Assembly: GCA_046233135.1 (NCBI GenBank)
Contig: JBJXHN010000006.1
Span: 310,001-374,000, forward strand
From: JBJXHN01 sp046233135
GTDB taxonomy: Bacteria > Pseudomonadota > Alphaproteobacteria > Rhodospirillales > Rhodospirillaceae
Direction: 5' to 3'
Length of the DNA stretch: 64,000 nucleotides
Both the position numbers and the translations under genes were made by a program. Below, one piece after another: positions 53,501 to 63,700 of this stretch. Position 1 is the stretch's first letter. The number at the start of each line of letters is the position of its first letter. Below the pieces are notes generated by a model, which saw only the letters and a program-made list of their open reading frames with translations, searched no databases and was not told where the DNA came from.

Positions 53501-54721
53501 CCGTGCGGCGAAATCGGGATGGCTGTGGCTGTCCACTTCTAGCAGGGTCAGCGAGGTGAAATCCCCCACCAGCCGGTCGACGTCGGGATGCAGGGGCAGG
53601 CGCTGGAACAGGGTCAGGTTCAGGGTGAAGGACGGCGCGGCCGCCCAGGCGGCCAGCCCGTCGGCGAAGGCGGTCAGCAGCACCGCAGAGGGGGTCACCC
53701 CCAGCGCCCGCGCCCGCGCCTTGAGGCGCGCCCAGATCCCGGCCGGCAGAATGGCGGTCCGGCCCCTGAAGCGGGGGCGGTCGATGGTGGCGGGGTCCCG
53801 CGCCAGGGGCAATTGCGGCGCCGGCGGCAGGCTGTCAAGGCGGCTGGTCCAATAGCGGCGGGCGTCGGCATACGGTTGGCTGTCGCGCAGGCGGCGTTCG
53901 GCCAGCACATAGTCGCGGAAAGTGATCGCGGCGTCCGGCAGCGGGGTGTTCGGGGCGTGGTAGAGCCGGTTCCACTGGTCGAACAGCAGCGACAGGCTGG
54001 TGGTGTCGGCCATCAGGAAATCCAGGCTGACATGCAGCCGCACCGCGCCGCCGGGCAGCAGGCTGGCGCGGATGTCGAACAGCGGCCAGTCCTCGCAGGA
54101 CAGGGTTTGTTCGGCCATGGCGTCGGCCCGGGCGGCAAGGCGGGCGTCCAGCGCCGTGGGATCCAGGGCGCGCAGATCTTCGACCGCGAAGCGATAGGCG
54201 GGCACGGTTTCCAGCACCTGCTGGGTGCCGTCCGGGCGGATCACCATGCGCAGCATCGGGTGGTGGGCGATCAGCCGGTTCCATGCCGCTTCCAGCCGGG
54301 ACAGGTCCAGTGGCGCCCCGGTGACTCCGGCATCCGCGTCGATCTCCACATAGGCGTGGGTGGCCACGTTGCCCAGTTCCATATCCGGGGAACGGCCGAC
54401 CCAATAGGCATGCTGGATGTCGGTCAGCGGAAAGGGGGCGTGGCAATTGGCGGGATCCGGCTCGGCCCGGGGCAGGGTCTCCGGCGCCGGGCCGGCGGCG
54501 GTATCGGCGCCGGACAGCAGGGCGATCACCGCCGGCTTGTGGTCTGCCAGCCGCGCTTTCAGATCCGGCGTCAGGGCACCGGCCGGTGCGGTATAGCGCA
54601 AGGCCCCTCCGTCCTCGACCCGCAGCCGCACGCCGGCATCCCGCAGGGCCTTCAGCAGGTCCGTAACGGGGTCGCCGGCAGCGAGCGCGGTGGCGGGTGG
54701 GACGGAGGGGGAGGACGTCAC
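44513..54721 (-). CDS. NRPS 2: docking-Cy-A(Cys)-MT-T-C-A(Thr)-FkbM MT-T-E
   Basis: The 3402-residue protein starts at a GTG overlapping the NRPS 1 stop (GTGA). Residues about 15-72 look like a TubC-type docking domain. Module 3: heterocyclisation domain (FPLTDIQHAYW about 97; D-F-L-M-A-D about 235), A with pocket DLYNLSLIW (a Cys code), an inserted C-methyltransferase-like domain (IVEIGAGIGGTT about 1245) and carrier (VGGDSLL about 1520). Module 4: C (HHIVSDGW about 1718), A with pocket DFWSVGMVH (Thr-like), an inserted FkbM-family methyltransferase (ILDVGANVG about 2567; LLKIDAERAEE about 2697), carrier (LGGDSI about 2877) and an epimerase (HHLVVDTVSWW about 3058; VNYLGR). Expected output is an alpha-methylated thiazoline followed by a D-Thr, perhaps O-methylated. 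The acidic C-terminus suits docking to NRPS 3. Confidence 0.92.
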   Translation of the reverse strand: MTSSPSVPPATALAAGDPVTDLLKALRDAGVRLRVEDGGALRYTAPAGALTPDLKARLADHKPAVIALLSGADTAAGPAPETLPRAEPDPANCHAPFPLTDIQHAYWVGRSPDMELGNVATHAYVEIDADAGVTGAPLDLSRLEAAWNRLIAHHPMLRMVIRPDGTQQVLETVPAYRFAVEDLRALDPTALDARLAARADAMAEQTLSCEDWPLFDIRASLLPGGAVRLHVSLDFLMADTTSLSLLFDQWNRLYHAPNTPLPDAAITFRDYVLAERRLRDSQPYADARRYWTSRLDSLPPAPQLPLARDPATIDRPRFRGRTAILPAGIWARLKARARALGVTPSAVLLTAFADGLAAWAAAPSFTLNLTLFQRLPLHPDVDRLVGDFTSLTLLEVDSHSHPDFAARARALQARLWQDLDHRAMGGVEVMRALSRQRGGNRGAPMPVVFTSALGIGAGDAATEGTPDGPPLFGTPGDTRSQTPQVWIDHQASERNGALKTTWDAVEDLFPAGLLDALFDACTGWLARLAEEDEAWTAPTPCLTPAADIAVAARANATAVPLSSDILSSGTLPGLVRAQAARTPDAPAVIAPDRTLSYATLMAEAEAVAGALRADGMAAGDHVAICLPRGWRQAVAVLGTVLAGAAYVPVDPALPEARRHHLMRHARTRCALTAGDLSASLSWPDGVQVLDMETLDTAHATAAPPHEPGPEALAYILYTSGSTGEPKGVMISHRQAVNTLLDVNRRFGMDGRDRVMGLSALSFDLSVYDLFGTWAGGGALVTLPPDQAREPACWVDLLGRHGGTVWNTVPALMELLVEHVSAGGPGTDPAPGALRLVLLSGDWIPTTLPDRIRALWPGVAVISLGGATEGAIWSVFHPIESVDPAWVSIPYGLPLANQTMHVLGPDGDPRPLHVPGEIHIGGAGVALGYWDDPERTAAAFFVHPRTGERLYRTGDLGRRLPDGSLEFLGRTDFQVKINGHRVELGEIEAALESHPGIARAAVSAIGPARGSRRLVGHVALSDTTPGAPVEIDSIPPETATSGWNLALSAGRAAEREGLPAEDLRILTNARKVMEAMATRAMIRSLRALGLFTAAGERRTAAGIVASLTLVERHTKLLAQWLSALAEDGLLTRDGDGFVAPRPLPALPAETDEATDGMAAALARWPEMAPALGYFSGALAAHLPLLRGEADPLELLFPDGRTDQALAIYQLNPLAGYQTGIAARCLAAFIAARQPTPHNAGVPLRIVEIGAGIGGTTAGLLPVLPTEGVGYHFTDISPYFLDQARQRFAAFPFVTYGLLDITADPRHQGMGETDYDVVIASNVLHDAPHVVRALGHARRLLAPGGLMLVLESTRNSRLQSATVGFIEGFSAYDDARLATNLPLLPTTVWERALTDAGFTAVASLPGRQTAESVLDMHVIAGLAPAARPRFTAERLRAHLAARLPAHMVPAVLLPWDSLPLTANGKVDRQALTDAAERAAGGRGAPGQSRTPPATAMEKTVLGCWREVLGRGDLPVDRSFFEVGGDSLLATMLVSRLTAALGVPLTLRALFEAPTVQAQAALAATRETDAGQSANALPPLVPRPDPAADAPLGPAQRRLWFLDRLTGGANPFYTIPVALDLRGPLNRQALRQAVTALGERHPVLRARFIDLDGAPRLRLAGTPPATLDEEDLAVPDPVEAADRRCAAEAARPFDLGREAPFRALLLGLAGDHHRLLFTTHHIVSDGWTMALLARDVTALYDAAAHGTAPPPPPRIGYADYTTWQAQRLDRDRLAALTAHWNQALAGAPHTLALPTDRPRPKDQSHRGASHPVTLPTALSDRLRAVATRLATTPFCVLLALFQALMARLSGQDDLLIGSPIANRPLPALEDVAGLFANTLALRGTVADGDTVSTLITRTADRVLAAHEHQEMPFELLVDHLNPDRALDHMPLVQVAFALLNTPRDSFAPRDLAVSPAALDFTAVRFDLEVHMVDDGSGPIRGVWIYACDLFDSPTIARWAGHFACLATAALADPGALVATLPLMDAATRQAQLLPPTLTPADASPYPDTLVAAFAASVQAHAGREAVACGAERLTYAALEARARALAHDLRARGVGPGVPVAVALERGIGWPVVILGVLMAGGHYVPVDPDTPAERCAFIVRDCGAPVVVADATTEAAMAPVSPNLLRLDTLAPTEAPFSPAAIDAETPAYVIYTSGTTGRPKGVVVPHRAVLGLFSGCRRLFPFAADDVWSVFHSFAFDFSVWEVWGALLHGARMVIVPRETARAPEEMLTLIAAEGVTLLSQTPTAFRLLLTAEAGTGPARLSSLRHVVFGGEALAPADLAPWVARYGLDRPALINMYGITETTVHVTAHRLTRADMTAGLSPIGQPLPHLGLVLLDRQGQVVPPGIPGEIVVWGPGVAQGYLNRPDLTAARFVPLPEAVAGPPARTLAYRSGDLARRRADGGLDYLGRLDDQVNIHGFRVEPAEITAVLQDIPAVAGAVVVPRATTGGDGHPRLIAYAVPDATLCAPLLRLLTDPPRPVGDLVALPDGLAVYGVNPGETAFAHTEIFTRDSYGGAGDIVYPDGAVILDVGANVGLFGLFAASRCRAPVIHAFEPAPETAACLEANAILHSLTLRLHRLALGDQAGEATFTVYRNNTLRSGLHADAGQDRALLARTTAGQEHHETGLLDHLMEAEQITVPTARLSDVTRAEGLKRIDLLKIDAERAEEQVIDGIDPDHWPHIAQVVMEVHALGDRLPRLRTRLEGLGFRVHSQQDTAFAGTELHTLVAIRPDRPLTPGTAVPLPPSGPEAWARGLRETLAARLPAYMVPAAVVPLATLPLTANGKLDKAALPDPDHHHTVDGDNAPLSAREAVIAAVWADVLGVDAVGRHDTFFALGGDSILAILVVSRLARAGLSFRTRDLFEFQTVAALAAAAGPERTLVATQETLSGPAPATPIQHWFAALSLPSPGHFNQAMGYRLTAAVPTALLSEVLERVVRHHDALRATQAPDGSLILHPPEALPPVPMTEIPAGTPEAGVSAALARAQAGFVLTTGPLLHALVIREDRTPARGDRLVLIAHHLVVDTVSWWVILDDLNALLAALAANRPPALPPKTTAQSQWAARLAEAADGPPLAADRAYWQALADETGDAPTDTRPSSASTAAMAGHLIRILAPEPARVLAERVAPDWEATVGGILTAALACALCDTLGTEAARMDLEAHGRTALFDDMDLTRTVGWFTALYPVRLLPPPGGTDAADRLRACCAQLAAVPNSGLGFGVLRYLSRDPALRAALAALEPAPVRVNYLGRRDGATGSDGTVQPLTDPVPGCQAADTPLTHALDVLAVADGAGLRIDWVHDPARLTADTVARIADHTVALLEAAAGGSPRYLAELDAGELNTLGDLLDDLDDEETDAEDPFADILSRT

Positions 54722-57700
54722 AGCAGGCCTTCCTCCATGCTGTCGTCCAGGGCCGAAGGATCGCCATCGGACCGGCTGAGGTCGGCGGCAAGCGCCTGCT
54801 TCTCCCGCTCCGCTTCCAGCAGGGCGGCGAGCGCGGCGACGCTGTCGTCTTCCATCAGGCTGGTGATGGGCAGGCGGGTGCCGGTTTCCTCGGCGATACG
54901 GGCCAGCACCCGCATGGCCAGCAGGGAATCGCCGCCGATGGCAAAGAAGGAGTCCGCCGTGCCGAATGCCCTGTGGCCCAGGATCTCGGCCATGGCCTCG
55001 TAGACGGTCAGTTCGGCGATGCTGGCAGGGGCGATGTGGTGGCCGCCCCGGTCCGGCTGCTCCACCAGGGCTTCGGCCGTTGCGATCAGGCGGCGGCGGT
55101 CCACCTTGCCGTTGGCGGTCAGCGGTAGGCTGTCCCAGGCCACCAGGATCGCCGGCACCATGTGGTCGGGCAGGCGGTCGGCCAGGTAGCCGCGCAGCCG
55201 CTCCGGCACGAAAGCGCAGGTGTGGTCCGGACCGCGTGCGGCGATCACGTGCAGGCCGAAGTCCACGCCGCCCTCTGCCGGCAGAGCGGTGGCGGCGGGA
55301 AAGCCCGCATCGGTCAGCGCCTGTTCCCAGGCTCCGGCCGACAGCAGCGGCAGGCCGGTGGCGAGGCGATCGTCCTCGAATGCGTCGAAGCCTTCAACGA
55401 AGGCGACGGTGGCCCGGGTCAGGCGGCTGTTGGCGGTGCCTTCCAGCACCAGCGCCAGCCCGCCCGGTGCGAGCAGCCGGCGGATGTGGGTCAGCGCCCG
55501 GCCGATATGGGGGGCGTCATGCAGCACGTTGGCGGCCACCACCACGTCATAGCCGTGTTCCGCGTAGCCCTGATGGCGGGGATCGACGGTGATGTCCAGC
55601 ACACCGGTGTCGAAGAAGGGATAGGCCTGGGCGAAGCGGTCCCGGGCGTGGGCTTCGAAGAAGGACGACAGGTCGGTGGCGTGGTAAAGGGCCGCCCCGT
55701 TGGGCAGCAGGGCGAGTTCGGGCAACAGGGCGGCGGTGGTGCCGCCGGTGCCGGCGCCGACCTCCAGTACCCGCAACGGCCGTTCCGGATCGGGGGCGCG
55801 GGCCAGGGCGAAGGCTTGCAGGGCCGCCGCAGCCAAGCCGTTTTGCAGGGCAGAGGCGGGATTGAAGCGGTACAGGCTGTCCGCCTGTGCGGTGCGGCCT
55901 TCGGGGAACAGCAGCGCCAGGGGATCGGTCTCGCCGCGCAGCAGGGGCAGATGGGCGTTCAGGGCGGTAACCACATAGTCGAGGGCCGGCGCCATCTCCG
56001 GCCAGCGGGCCAGGGCGTCGGTCATGGCCTCCCGGGCCTCGGCGGCGAGATCCGCCTCGGCTGGGATCTGCGGCAGCGGACGGGGGCAGACGAAACCCTC
56101 ATTGTCGCGGGTCAGCAGGCCGTCGTCGGACAGGGCGGACAGCCATTGCGCCAGCAGTTTGGTATGGCGCTCCGCCAGGGCCAGAGACGCGACGATGCCC
56201 GGCACGGTATGGCGCTCTCCGGCTGCGGTGAACAGGCCCAGCGCGCGCAGGGAGCGGATCATCGCCAGGGTGGCCAGCCTTTCCAGGCTGTGCCGGGCAT
56301 CGGCGATGGCCGCCAGGGTATCGGTGGGCAGGGCCTCTTCGGCCGCGCGGCCGGCATTGAGAACGCTATCCCACCAGGCTTGGGCGTGGTCGGCGGAAAC
56401 GGCGGCGGGATCCACCGGGGCGCCCGGCACGGTGTCGGTCAGGGCCACATGGGCCACCAGCCGCTTCGATCCCTTGTCCGGGCCGACGGCGGTGACGGCG
56501 GCGCGGGGAATGCCGGGATGGCTTTCCAGGGTGGCTTCGATTTCGCCCGGTTCGACGCGGTGGCCGTTGATTTTCACCTGAAAATCGGTGCGGCCGAGGA
56601 ACTCCAGCGATCCGTCGGGCAGCCGCCGCCCCAGGTCGCCGGTGCGATAGAGGCGTTCACCCGTGTGGGGATGCGTGAAGAACGCCGCGCGGGTGCGGAG
56701 CGGGTCATCCCAATAGCCCAGCGCCACACCGGCCCCGCCGATATGAATCTCGCCGGGCACATGCAGCGGCCGGGGCGCGCCGTCCGGCCCCAGCACGTGC
56801 ATGGTCTGATTGGCCAGCGGCAGGCCGTAAGGGATGCTGGCCCACGCCGGGTCCACATGGCCGATGGGGTGGGTGATTGACCAGATGGACCCTTCGGTGG
56901 CTCCGCCCAGGCTGACCACGGTAACCCGGGGCCACAGGGCGCGGATCCGCTCGGGCAGGGTGGTGGGGATCCAGTCACCGCTGAGCAGCACCAGCCGCAA
57001 GGCCCCGGGAACGGGGTCGGCACTGGCGTCCACATGCTCCACCAGCAGCTCCATCACCGCCGGGACACTGTTCCAGACGGTGCCGCCGTGGCGGTCCAGC
57101 AGATCGGCCCACAGTGCGGGTTCGCGCGTGCCCTCCGGTGGCAGGGTGATCAGGGCGCCACCGCCGGCCCAGGCGCCGAACATGTCATAAACGGACAGGT
57201 CGAAGCCCAGCGCGGACAGCCCCATGACTCCGTCGCCGACCCCCATGCCGAAGCGGTGATTGACGTCCAGCAGGGTGTTCACCGCCTGGCGATGGCTGAT
57301 CATCACACCCTTCGGTTCGCCGGTGGAGCCGGAGGTGTAGAGGATATAGGCCAGGGCGTCGGGGTCGGAATCGCCGAGCACCGTGGTCGCTGTGGCCAGT
57401 CCGGCCAGGGCGGTGAAGTCTTTGGATTCTGGCGTTTCCGGCCACGAAGAGGCTTCTTCGGGCGCGCCGGTCAGGGTGGCGATGTCCAGCGGATCCACCC
57501 CTTCCGGCCAGGACAGGGTCGCGGCCAGAGACGCGGTGGTCAGCGCCCGGCGCGTTTGCGCATGGGTCAGCAGGTGATGGCGCCGGGTCTCGGGAAGGGC
57601 CGGATCGACGGGGACATAGGCCGCACCGGCCAGCAGGGTGGCCAGCACCGCCAGCGCCTGCTGCCAGCCGCGCGGCAGGCAGATCGCCACATGGTCGCCG

Positions 57701-60700
57701 GCTCGCACGCCGCTGGCCTGAAGGGCGCTGGCGGCGATCTCGGCTTCTTCCAGCAGGGTGGTATAGGTCAGCGACCGGTCCGGCGCGATCACCGCCGGGG
57801 CCTGGGGGCTGCGGGCCACTTGGGCGCGCAGCAGGCCCGGCAGGGTGGTTTCCGGCAACGCCGCTTCGGTGTGGTTGGCCGCGGCGGCGACGGCGCGATG
57901 GGCTTCCGGGGTCAGGCAGGGGGTGGGATCGGTCCAGGTCCCGTCGTCATCGGCGAGCAGGGCCACCCGCTCCCGGAACACCGCGAACATGGCATCCAGC
58001 ACGCCGTCGGGGAACAGATCGGCGACCGCGTTCCAGCCGAAGATCAGCGCTCCGCCATGTTCCCGCGCGCCGCAGTCCATCCACACCTGGGGCGTCTGGG
58101 TGATGGCGTGATCCAGGGTGCCGAAGGGCACCAGCCGGGTGGTGTCGTGCGCGCCTTCCAGCGGCAGGGTCGAGGTGAAAACGATGGGCATGCGCGCCGC
58201 CGTCGGATTGCCCTGGGCACGGCCGATCTCGCGCATCACCTCCACGCCGCTGACCGCGCGGTGGTCCAGGTCGTGCCACAGCCGGGCTTGCAGGGTCCTG
58301 GCGCGGTCGACGAAGCGGGCATGGCTGTCGCCGTCCACTTCCAGCAGGGTCAGGGTGGTGAAATCACCGACCACCCGGGCGACATCCGGATGGCCGCCGG
58401 GGCGCTGGAACAGGGTCAGGTTCAGGGTGAACGCCGGCGTTGCCGACCAGGTGGCCAGCACATCGGCAAAGGCGGTCATCAGGGCCACGGAAGGGGTGAT
58501 GCCGCGTGCCCTGGCCCGCCGCTGCAGCCGCGCCCAGGCGGTGGGCTCCAGGTGGCTGAACCAGGGTACGAAGCGCGGGTTGGCCAGGCTGCGCGGGGCG
58601 CAAGCCAGCGGCAGTTGCGGCGCCGGCGGCAGGGTCGCCGCGCGCTCCCGCCAATAGGCCAAGGCTTTGGTGCGCGTCGGCCCCTGGCGGTTGGCGAGGT
58701 CGGCCACCACCACGTCGCGGAAGGTGACGGCCAGTGGCGGAAGGTCGGTGTCCGGCGCCGTGACCAGGGCGTTCCACTCGTCGAACAGCAGCGACAGGCT
58801 CCAGGCGTCGGCGATCAGGGCGTCGATGCTGAAGTGCAGCCGCCGGTGGCCGCCCGGCAGATGGGACACCTGGATCGCGAACAGCGGCCAGGTGGCGCCA
58901 CTGACCGTGCGGTGGGACAGGGTGTCGCGGATGTCGGTCAGGGCGGTGTCCAGTGCCGGGGCTGACAGATCGGACAGGTCGGTATGGGGGAAGGCATAAT
59001 CGGGAACGGTTTCCAGCACCCGCTGCCGGCCGTCCTCGTCGACCACCGCGCGCAGCATGGGGTGGCGCCGCACCAGGCGGTTCCAGGCGGCTTCCAGACG
59101 GGCCGGATCCTCGTCGGCCAGCGCCATCTCCAGATAGACATGAGACGCGACATTGCCCAGTTCGAACCGGTCCTGCCGGCCCAGCCAATAGGCCTGCTGG
59201 ATATCGGTCAGCGGGAAGGGGTCGTACCAGTGGCCCGGGTCCGGCACCAGCGCGTCTTCAGGTGCCGTACCGACGGGACCGCTGACGGGGTCCCCCGTGA
59301 GGCCGGGGGTCAGGGAGGTGGCGCCCAGGCTGTCCAGGCGGGTGGCCTGCTCGGCGACGGTGGGGGCGGCGAAGAATTCGGCCAGGGGCAGGTCGACTCC
59401 CAGGGTCTCGCGCAGGCGGGCTGTGATGCGGGTGGCCATCAGGGAATGGCCGCCCAGGGTGAAGAAATCCGCATCCCGGGTCAGGGCCGCCCGGCCCAGC
59501 ACATCCGACCAGATGGCCGCCACCGCCCGTTCCGTGGCGGTACGCGGCGCGGTGCCCTCGCCGTCGGGGGCAGCCGGTTCGGTGCCCGCATCCAGCAGGG
59601 CGCGTAGGGCGGTACGGTCGGGCTTGCCATTGGCGGTCAGCGGCAGACGATCCACCGGGATGATGCGGTCGGGGACCATGTAGGCGGGCAGGCGGGCGGC
59701 CAGATGGTCGCGCAGCCGTCCGACCAGCCGCCCGCCGTCCTGCGCCTGCAGCGGTGTGTTTGTCAGCGGCCGGTTGGGCGGGCCGGCGTCGGCCACCGGC
59801 CAGACAATGGCGCCGACCGGCGGCGGCAGGCTGCCGGCGGGGGCGAAGACCGCGTCGAAGGCGCCGTCCGTCCGCGCTTCCGCCCAGCTCGGGACCAGCG
59901 CGCGCTTGCCGCGCCCGGCCAGGGCTACCAGGGCTTCCAGCCGGGTGGAGGTCTGGCGGGCGGCGCGCAGGCGGGCGCGCAGGTCGCCGACGGTGGTCCC
60001 GGACAGGGCACCGTCCGCCCCTTCATCCATCCAGCCGAGCAGCACCGCTTCGTCGCGCAAGCGGCCGTTAGGAATGCCGCGAACCCCCAGGGCGCCGGGA
60101 TCTTCGCCCAGCCGCTCCAGCAGCCAGTCCAGCACCTCGGCCGGGTCGTCGGTCTCGGCGGGCCAGTCGATCCAGGTCACCGGCACGGTCTCGGGCAGTG
60201 TTCCGCCGGCCTTGCGCAGGATGGCGTCGCAGCGGAAACGGGTCAGTTCATTGACCGCATGGCCGCGCTTGGGCCGTACCTCGACCGCCGCCACATCCCC
60301 GCGCCGCCGGGCGACGGCGTGGAAATAGGCGGGGTCGACGGCCAGTTCCTCTTCCTCGGCCAAGGCTTTTTCCACCGCTGCCTCCCAGGCCTCGGCAGGC
60401 TCGTCATCATCGGCCCGGGCGAAGCGGACAGAGGCATGATAGGCCCGCAGCAGGGCCAGCGAGCGCACGTCGCCGACAAACAGGAAGCCGCCGGGGGCCA
60501 GGGCGTCCAGGGCGCCGTCGATCACCCGGTCCAGATAGGCTTGATCGGGGAAATACTGGCTGACGGAATTGACGATGATGGTGTCGAAGCGGCCCGAGGC
60601 GATGCCGCTCCAGTCATCGGCCGCCCGGCGGTCCAGGCGCACGGCGCCGAGGGTGCGGTCGTCCTCGCACAGCCGGGCGACGTTCGCCAAGGCCTGTTCC

Positions 60701-63700
60701 GACGTGTCGGTGGCCAGATAGTCCAGGCAGTCGGCGGCCAGTCCGGTAACCAGCAGCCCGGTGCCGCAGCCCACCTCCATCACCCGCCGGGGGGACAGGG
60801 CGCGCAGCAGGGCCAGCGTGCCGTCCCGCCATTCGCGCATCTCTTCCACCTGGATCGGCTTGCCGGTGTAGCTGCTGTTCCAGCCGGCGAAGTTCAGCCG
60901 GGGATCCGCCTCGTCGTTTTCCTCGTGGACCATGGATCCCGGATCCGTCACCGACTCCGCCGGGTCCGCCCCGGGGGCATAGGTCTGGTCGAACAGGGTG
61001 CGCCAGGTCTCCACATGGCTGGCGACGGCCTCGGCCGACGCGCCGGCGTCCAGATCGCTGCCGGCCCCCGGGGCCATCTCGACGAAGGCGGCCAGGGTCT
61101 TGTCTTCCGCGCCGCTGCCCCGCACCAGGGCGACGGCGTCGCGGACGGCGCCATGGCCGCGCAGGACGCTTTCGATTTCCTCCAGCTCGATGCGGAAGCC
61201 GCGCACCTTCACCTGGGTATCCTGCCGGCCGAGGAATTCCAGCCGGCCATCGGCCCGCCAGCGCGCCAAGTCGCCGGTGCGGTACAGGGTCTCGCCGGGG
61301 TGCAGCGGATCGGCGATGAAGCGCTCGGCGGTCAGCTCGGGACGGTTCAGGTAACCCGATGCAAGGCCCGCGCCGCCGGCCAGCAGTTCGCCGGGCACGC
61401 CGACGGGCACCAGCCGGCCCCGCGCGTCCACCAGCCGCACGGTGGTGTTGGGCACCGGCCGTCCCAGAGGTACGGCGCCCTCGGCCGGGCGGCTGCCGGC
61501 GGGCATGGGGTGGCAGCAAGTGAAGGTGGTATTTTCGGTGGGGCCGTATCCGTTGACCAGCACTCCCTGGCCCCCGCCGACGATCCCCAGCGCCCGGCGG
61601 ACATGGTCGGGCGACAGCACGTCGCCGCCGGCCAGCACCTGATCCACCTGGGCCAGGATGCCCGGCGCCTCGTCCACCACCAGGTGGAACAGTCCGGCGG
61701 TCAGCCAGAGCGTCGTGACACCATGTCGGCGGACCGTGTCTTCCAGCACGGCCAGCGACACCGGCCCGGGCGGGGCGAGCACCAGCCGTCCGCCGGTCAG
61801 CAACGGTCCCCAGATCTCCAGGGTTGCGGCGTCGAAGGTGGCCGGGGCCAGATGCAGCACCACCTGGCGGGCGTCCAGGGTGATGTAGTCGGGACTGCAC
61901 ACCAGCCGCACCACCGCCCGATGGGGTACCACCACGCCCTTCGGCAGCCCGGTGGAGCCGGAGGTGTACATGATATAGGCCGGGCTTTCCGGTCCGACTC
62001 CTGCCAGGGCTGAGCCCGTCGTCTTCGACCGGGGCGCATCGGCGGCGGGGCGGCCGTCGTGGTCGACGGGAACCAGCGGGCCGGTCAGTGCCCCCCATGC
62101 CGGATGGTCGTCGTCCACGGACACCACCACCGCAGTGGCTCCGCTGTCGGCCACCACCCAGATCAGCCGGTCTTCCGGCCAGGCGGGGTCCAGGGGCACA
62201 TAGGTGCGGCCGGCGAGCAGGGCCGCCAGGGTAGCGATGATGGCCGCCGGTCCCCGGGGCAGGGCAATGGCCACCGGGGCATGAGATTCGTTTGCGTCCG
62301 CCGCCGTCAGCACGGCGGCCAGATCCTGTGCCCGCGCCGCCAGCGCGGCATAGCTCAGGCGGATATCGCCGGCTTCCAGGGCCGTGGCCTCCGGCATGGC
62401 GTCGGCGCGGTCCAGGAACAGGGCAGGCAGGGTGGCATCGGCCGGCCAGGGCTGGGGGTTGGTGCCCCAGGTGTCCAGCAGCAGCGCCTGCTCCTCGGGC
62501 CGCAGCAGCTCCAGGTCGCCGATGGGGCGGTCGGGGGCGGCCGCGGCGTTTTCCAGCAGGGTGGTATAGAGGGTGATCAGCCGTTCGGCGGTGGCGGCAT
62601 CGAACAGGTCGGAGGCATAGTACAGAAAGCCGCTTTGCAGCCCCTTGTGATCCCAGATATGCAGTTCCAGGTCGAAGCGGGTGGCGCCGACATGGGACTC
62701 CATCTGCTCGACCGTCAGCCCTTCCATGGACAGGTGATGGCGGCTGGCGTTCTGGTAGGCGAAGATCACCTGAGCCAGCGGATGATGTCCGCCGGAGCGG
62801 TCGGGGCGGACGGCTTCGACCACCTGTTCGAAGGGGACATCCTGGTTGTCGTGGGCTTCCAGGCTGTCCGCCCGCACCCGTTCCATCAGCGTGCGGAAAG
62901 ACGGGTCGTCGGACAGGTCCGTGCGCAGGGCGACGGTGTTGACGAAAAAGCCCACCAGCTCTTCGATCTCCGGCACCACCCGGTTGGCCATGGGGGCGGC
63001 CACCACCAGATCACTTTGCCCCGACAGGCGCGACAGCAGCGCCAGCCAGGCGGCGTGCAGCACCATGAACAGGGTCGATCCCGTCTCCCGGCACAGATCC
63101 TTCAGCCGTTGGCGCAGGGGGGCGTCCAGCACGACGCGAACGGCCCCGCCGGCGTGACTGGGCACCATGGGGCGGGGGCGGTCGGTGGGCAGGGCAAGCA
63201 GGGTCGGAGCGCCCTCCAGCCGCTGGCGCCAATAGGCCAGCTGGCGGTCCAGGCGCGGGCCGGACACCCGCTGCCGCTGCCAGACCGCATAGTCGGCATA
63301 GTGGATCGTCGGCGTTGGCAGGTCCGGGGCGATGCCCATGCGGAAGGTGCGATAGGCCTCTCCCAATTCGTTCAGCAGCACCGACAGGGACCAGCCGTCG
63401 GCGATGATGTGGTGCAGCGTCAGCAGCAGGATATGGTCCGTCGGTCCGCGGCGGATCAGTCGGGCGCGGATCGGCAGCTCCCGTTCCAGATCGAAGCTCT
63501 GCCGTCCGGCGGCGTCGGACAGGCGCAGGATCTCCTGGTCGGCGGCTTCGGTGTGCAGGTTGGACAGGTCGCTGACCGGCAGCGCCAGATCCCGGGCGGC
63601 AGAGATGGACGGCAGGATGCGCTGGGTCAGCGTCCCGTCCACTTCTTCGAACACCGTCCGCAGGCTCTCGTGGCGTTCCACCAGCCAGCGCAGGGCGGAT

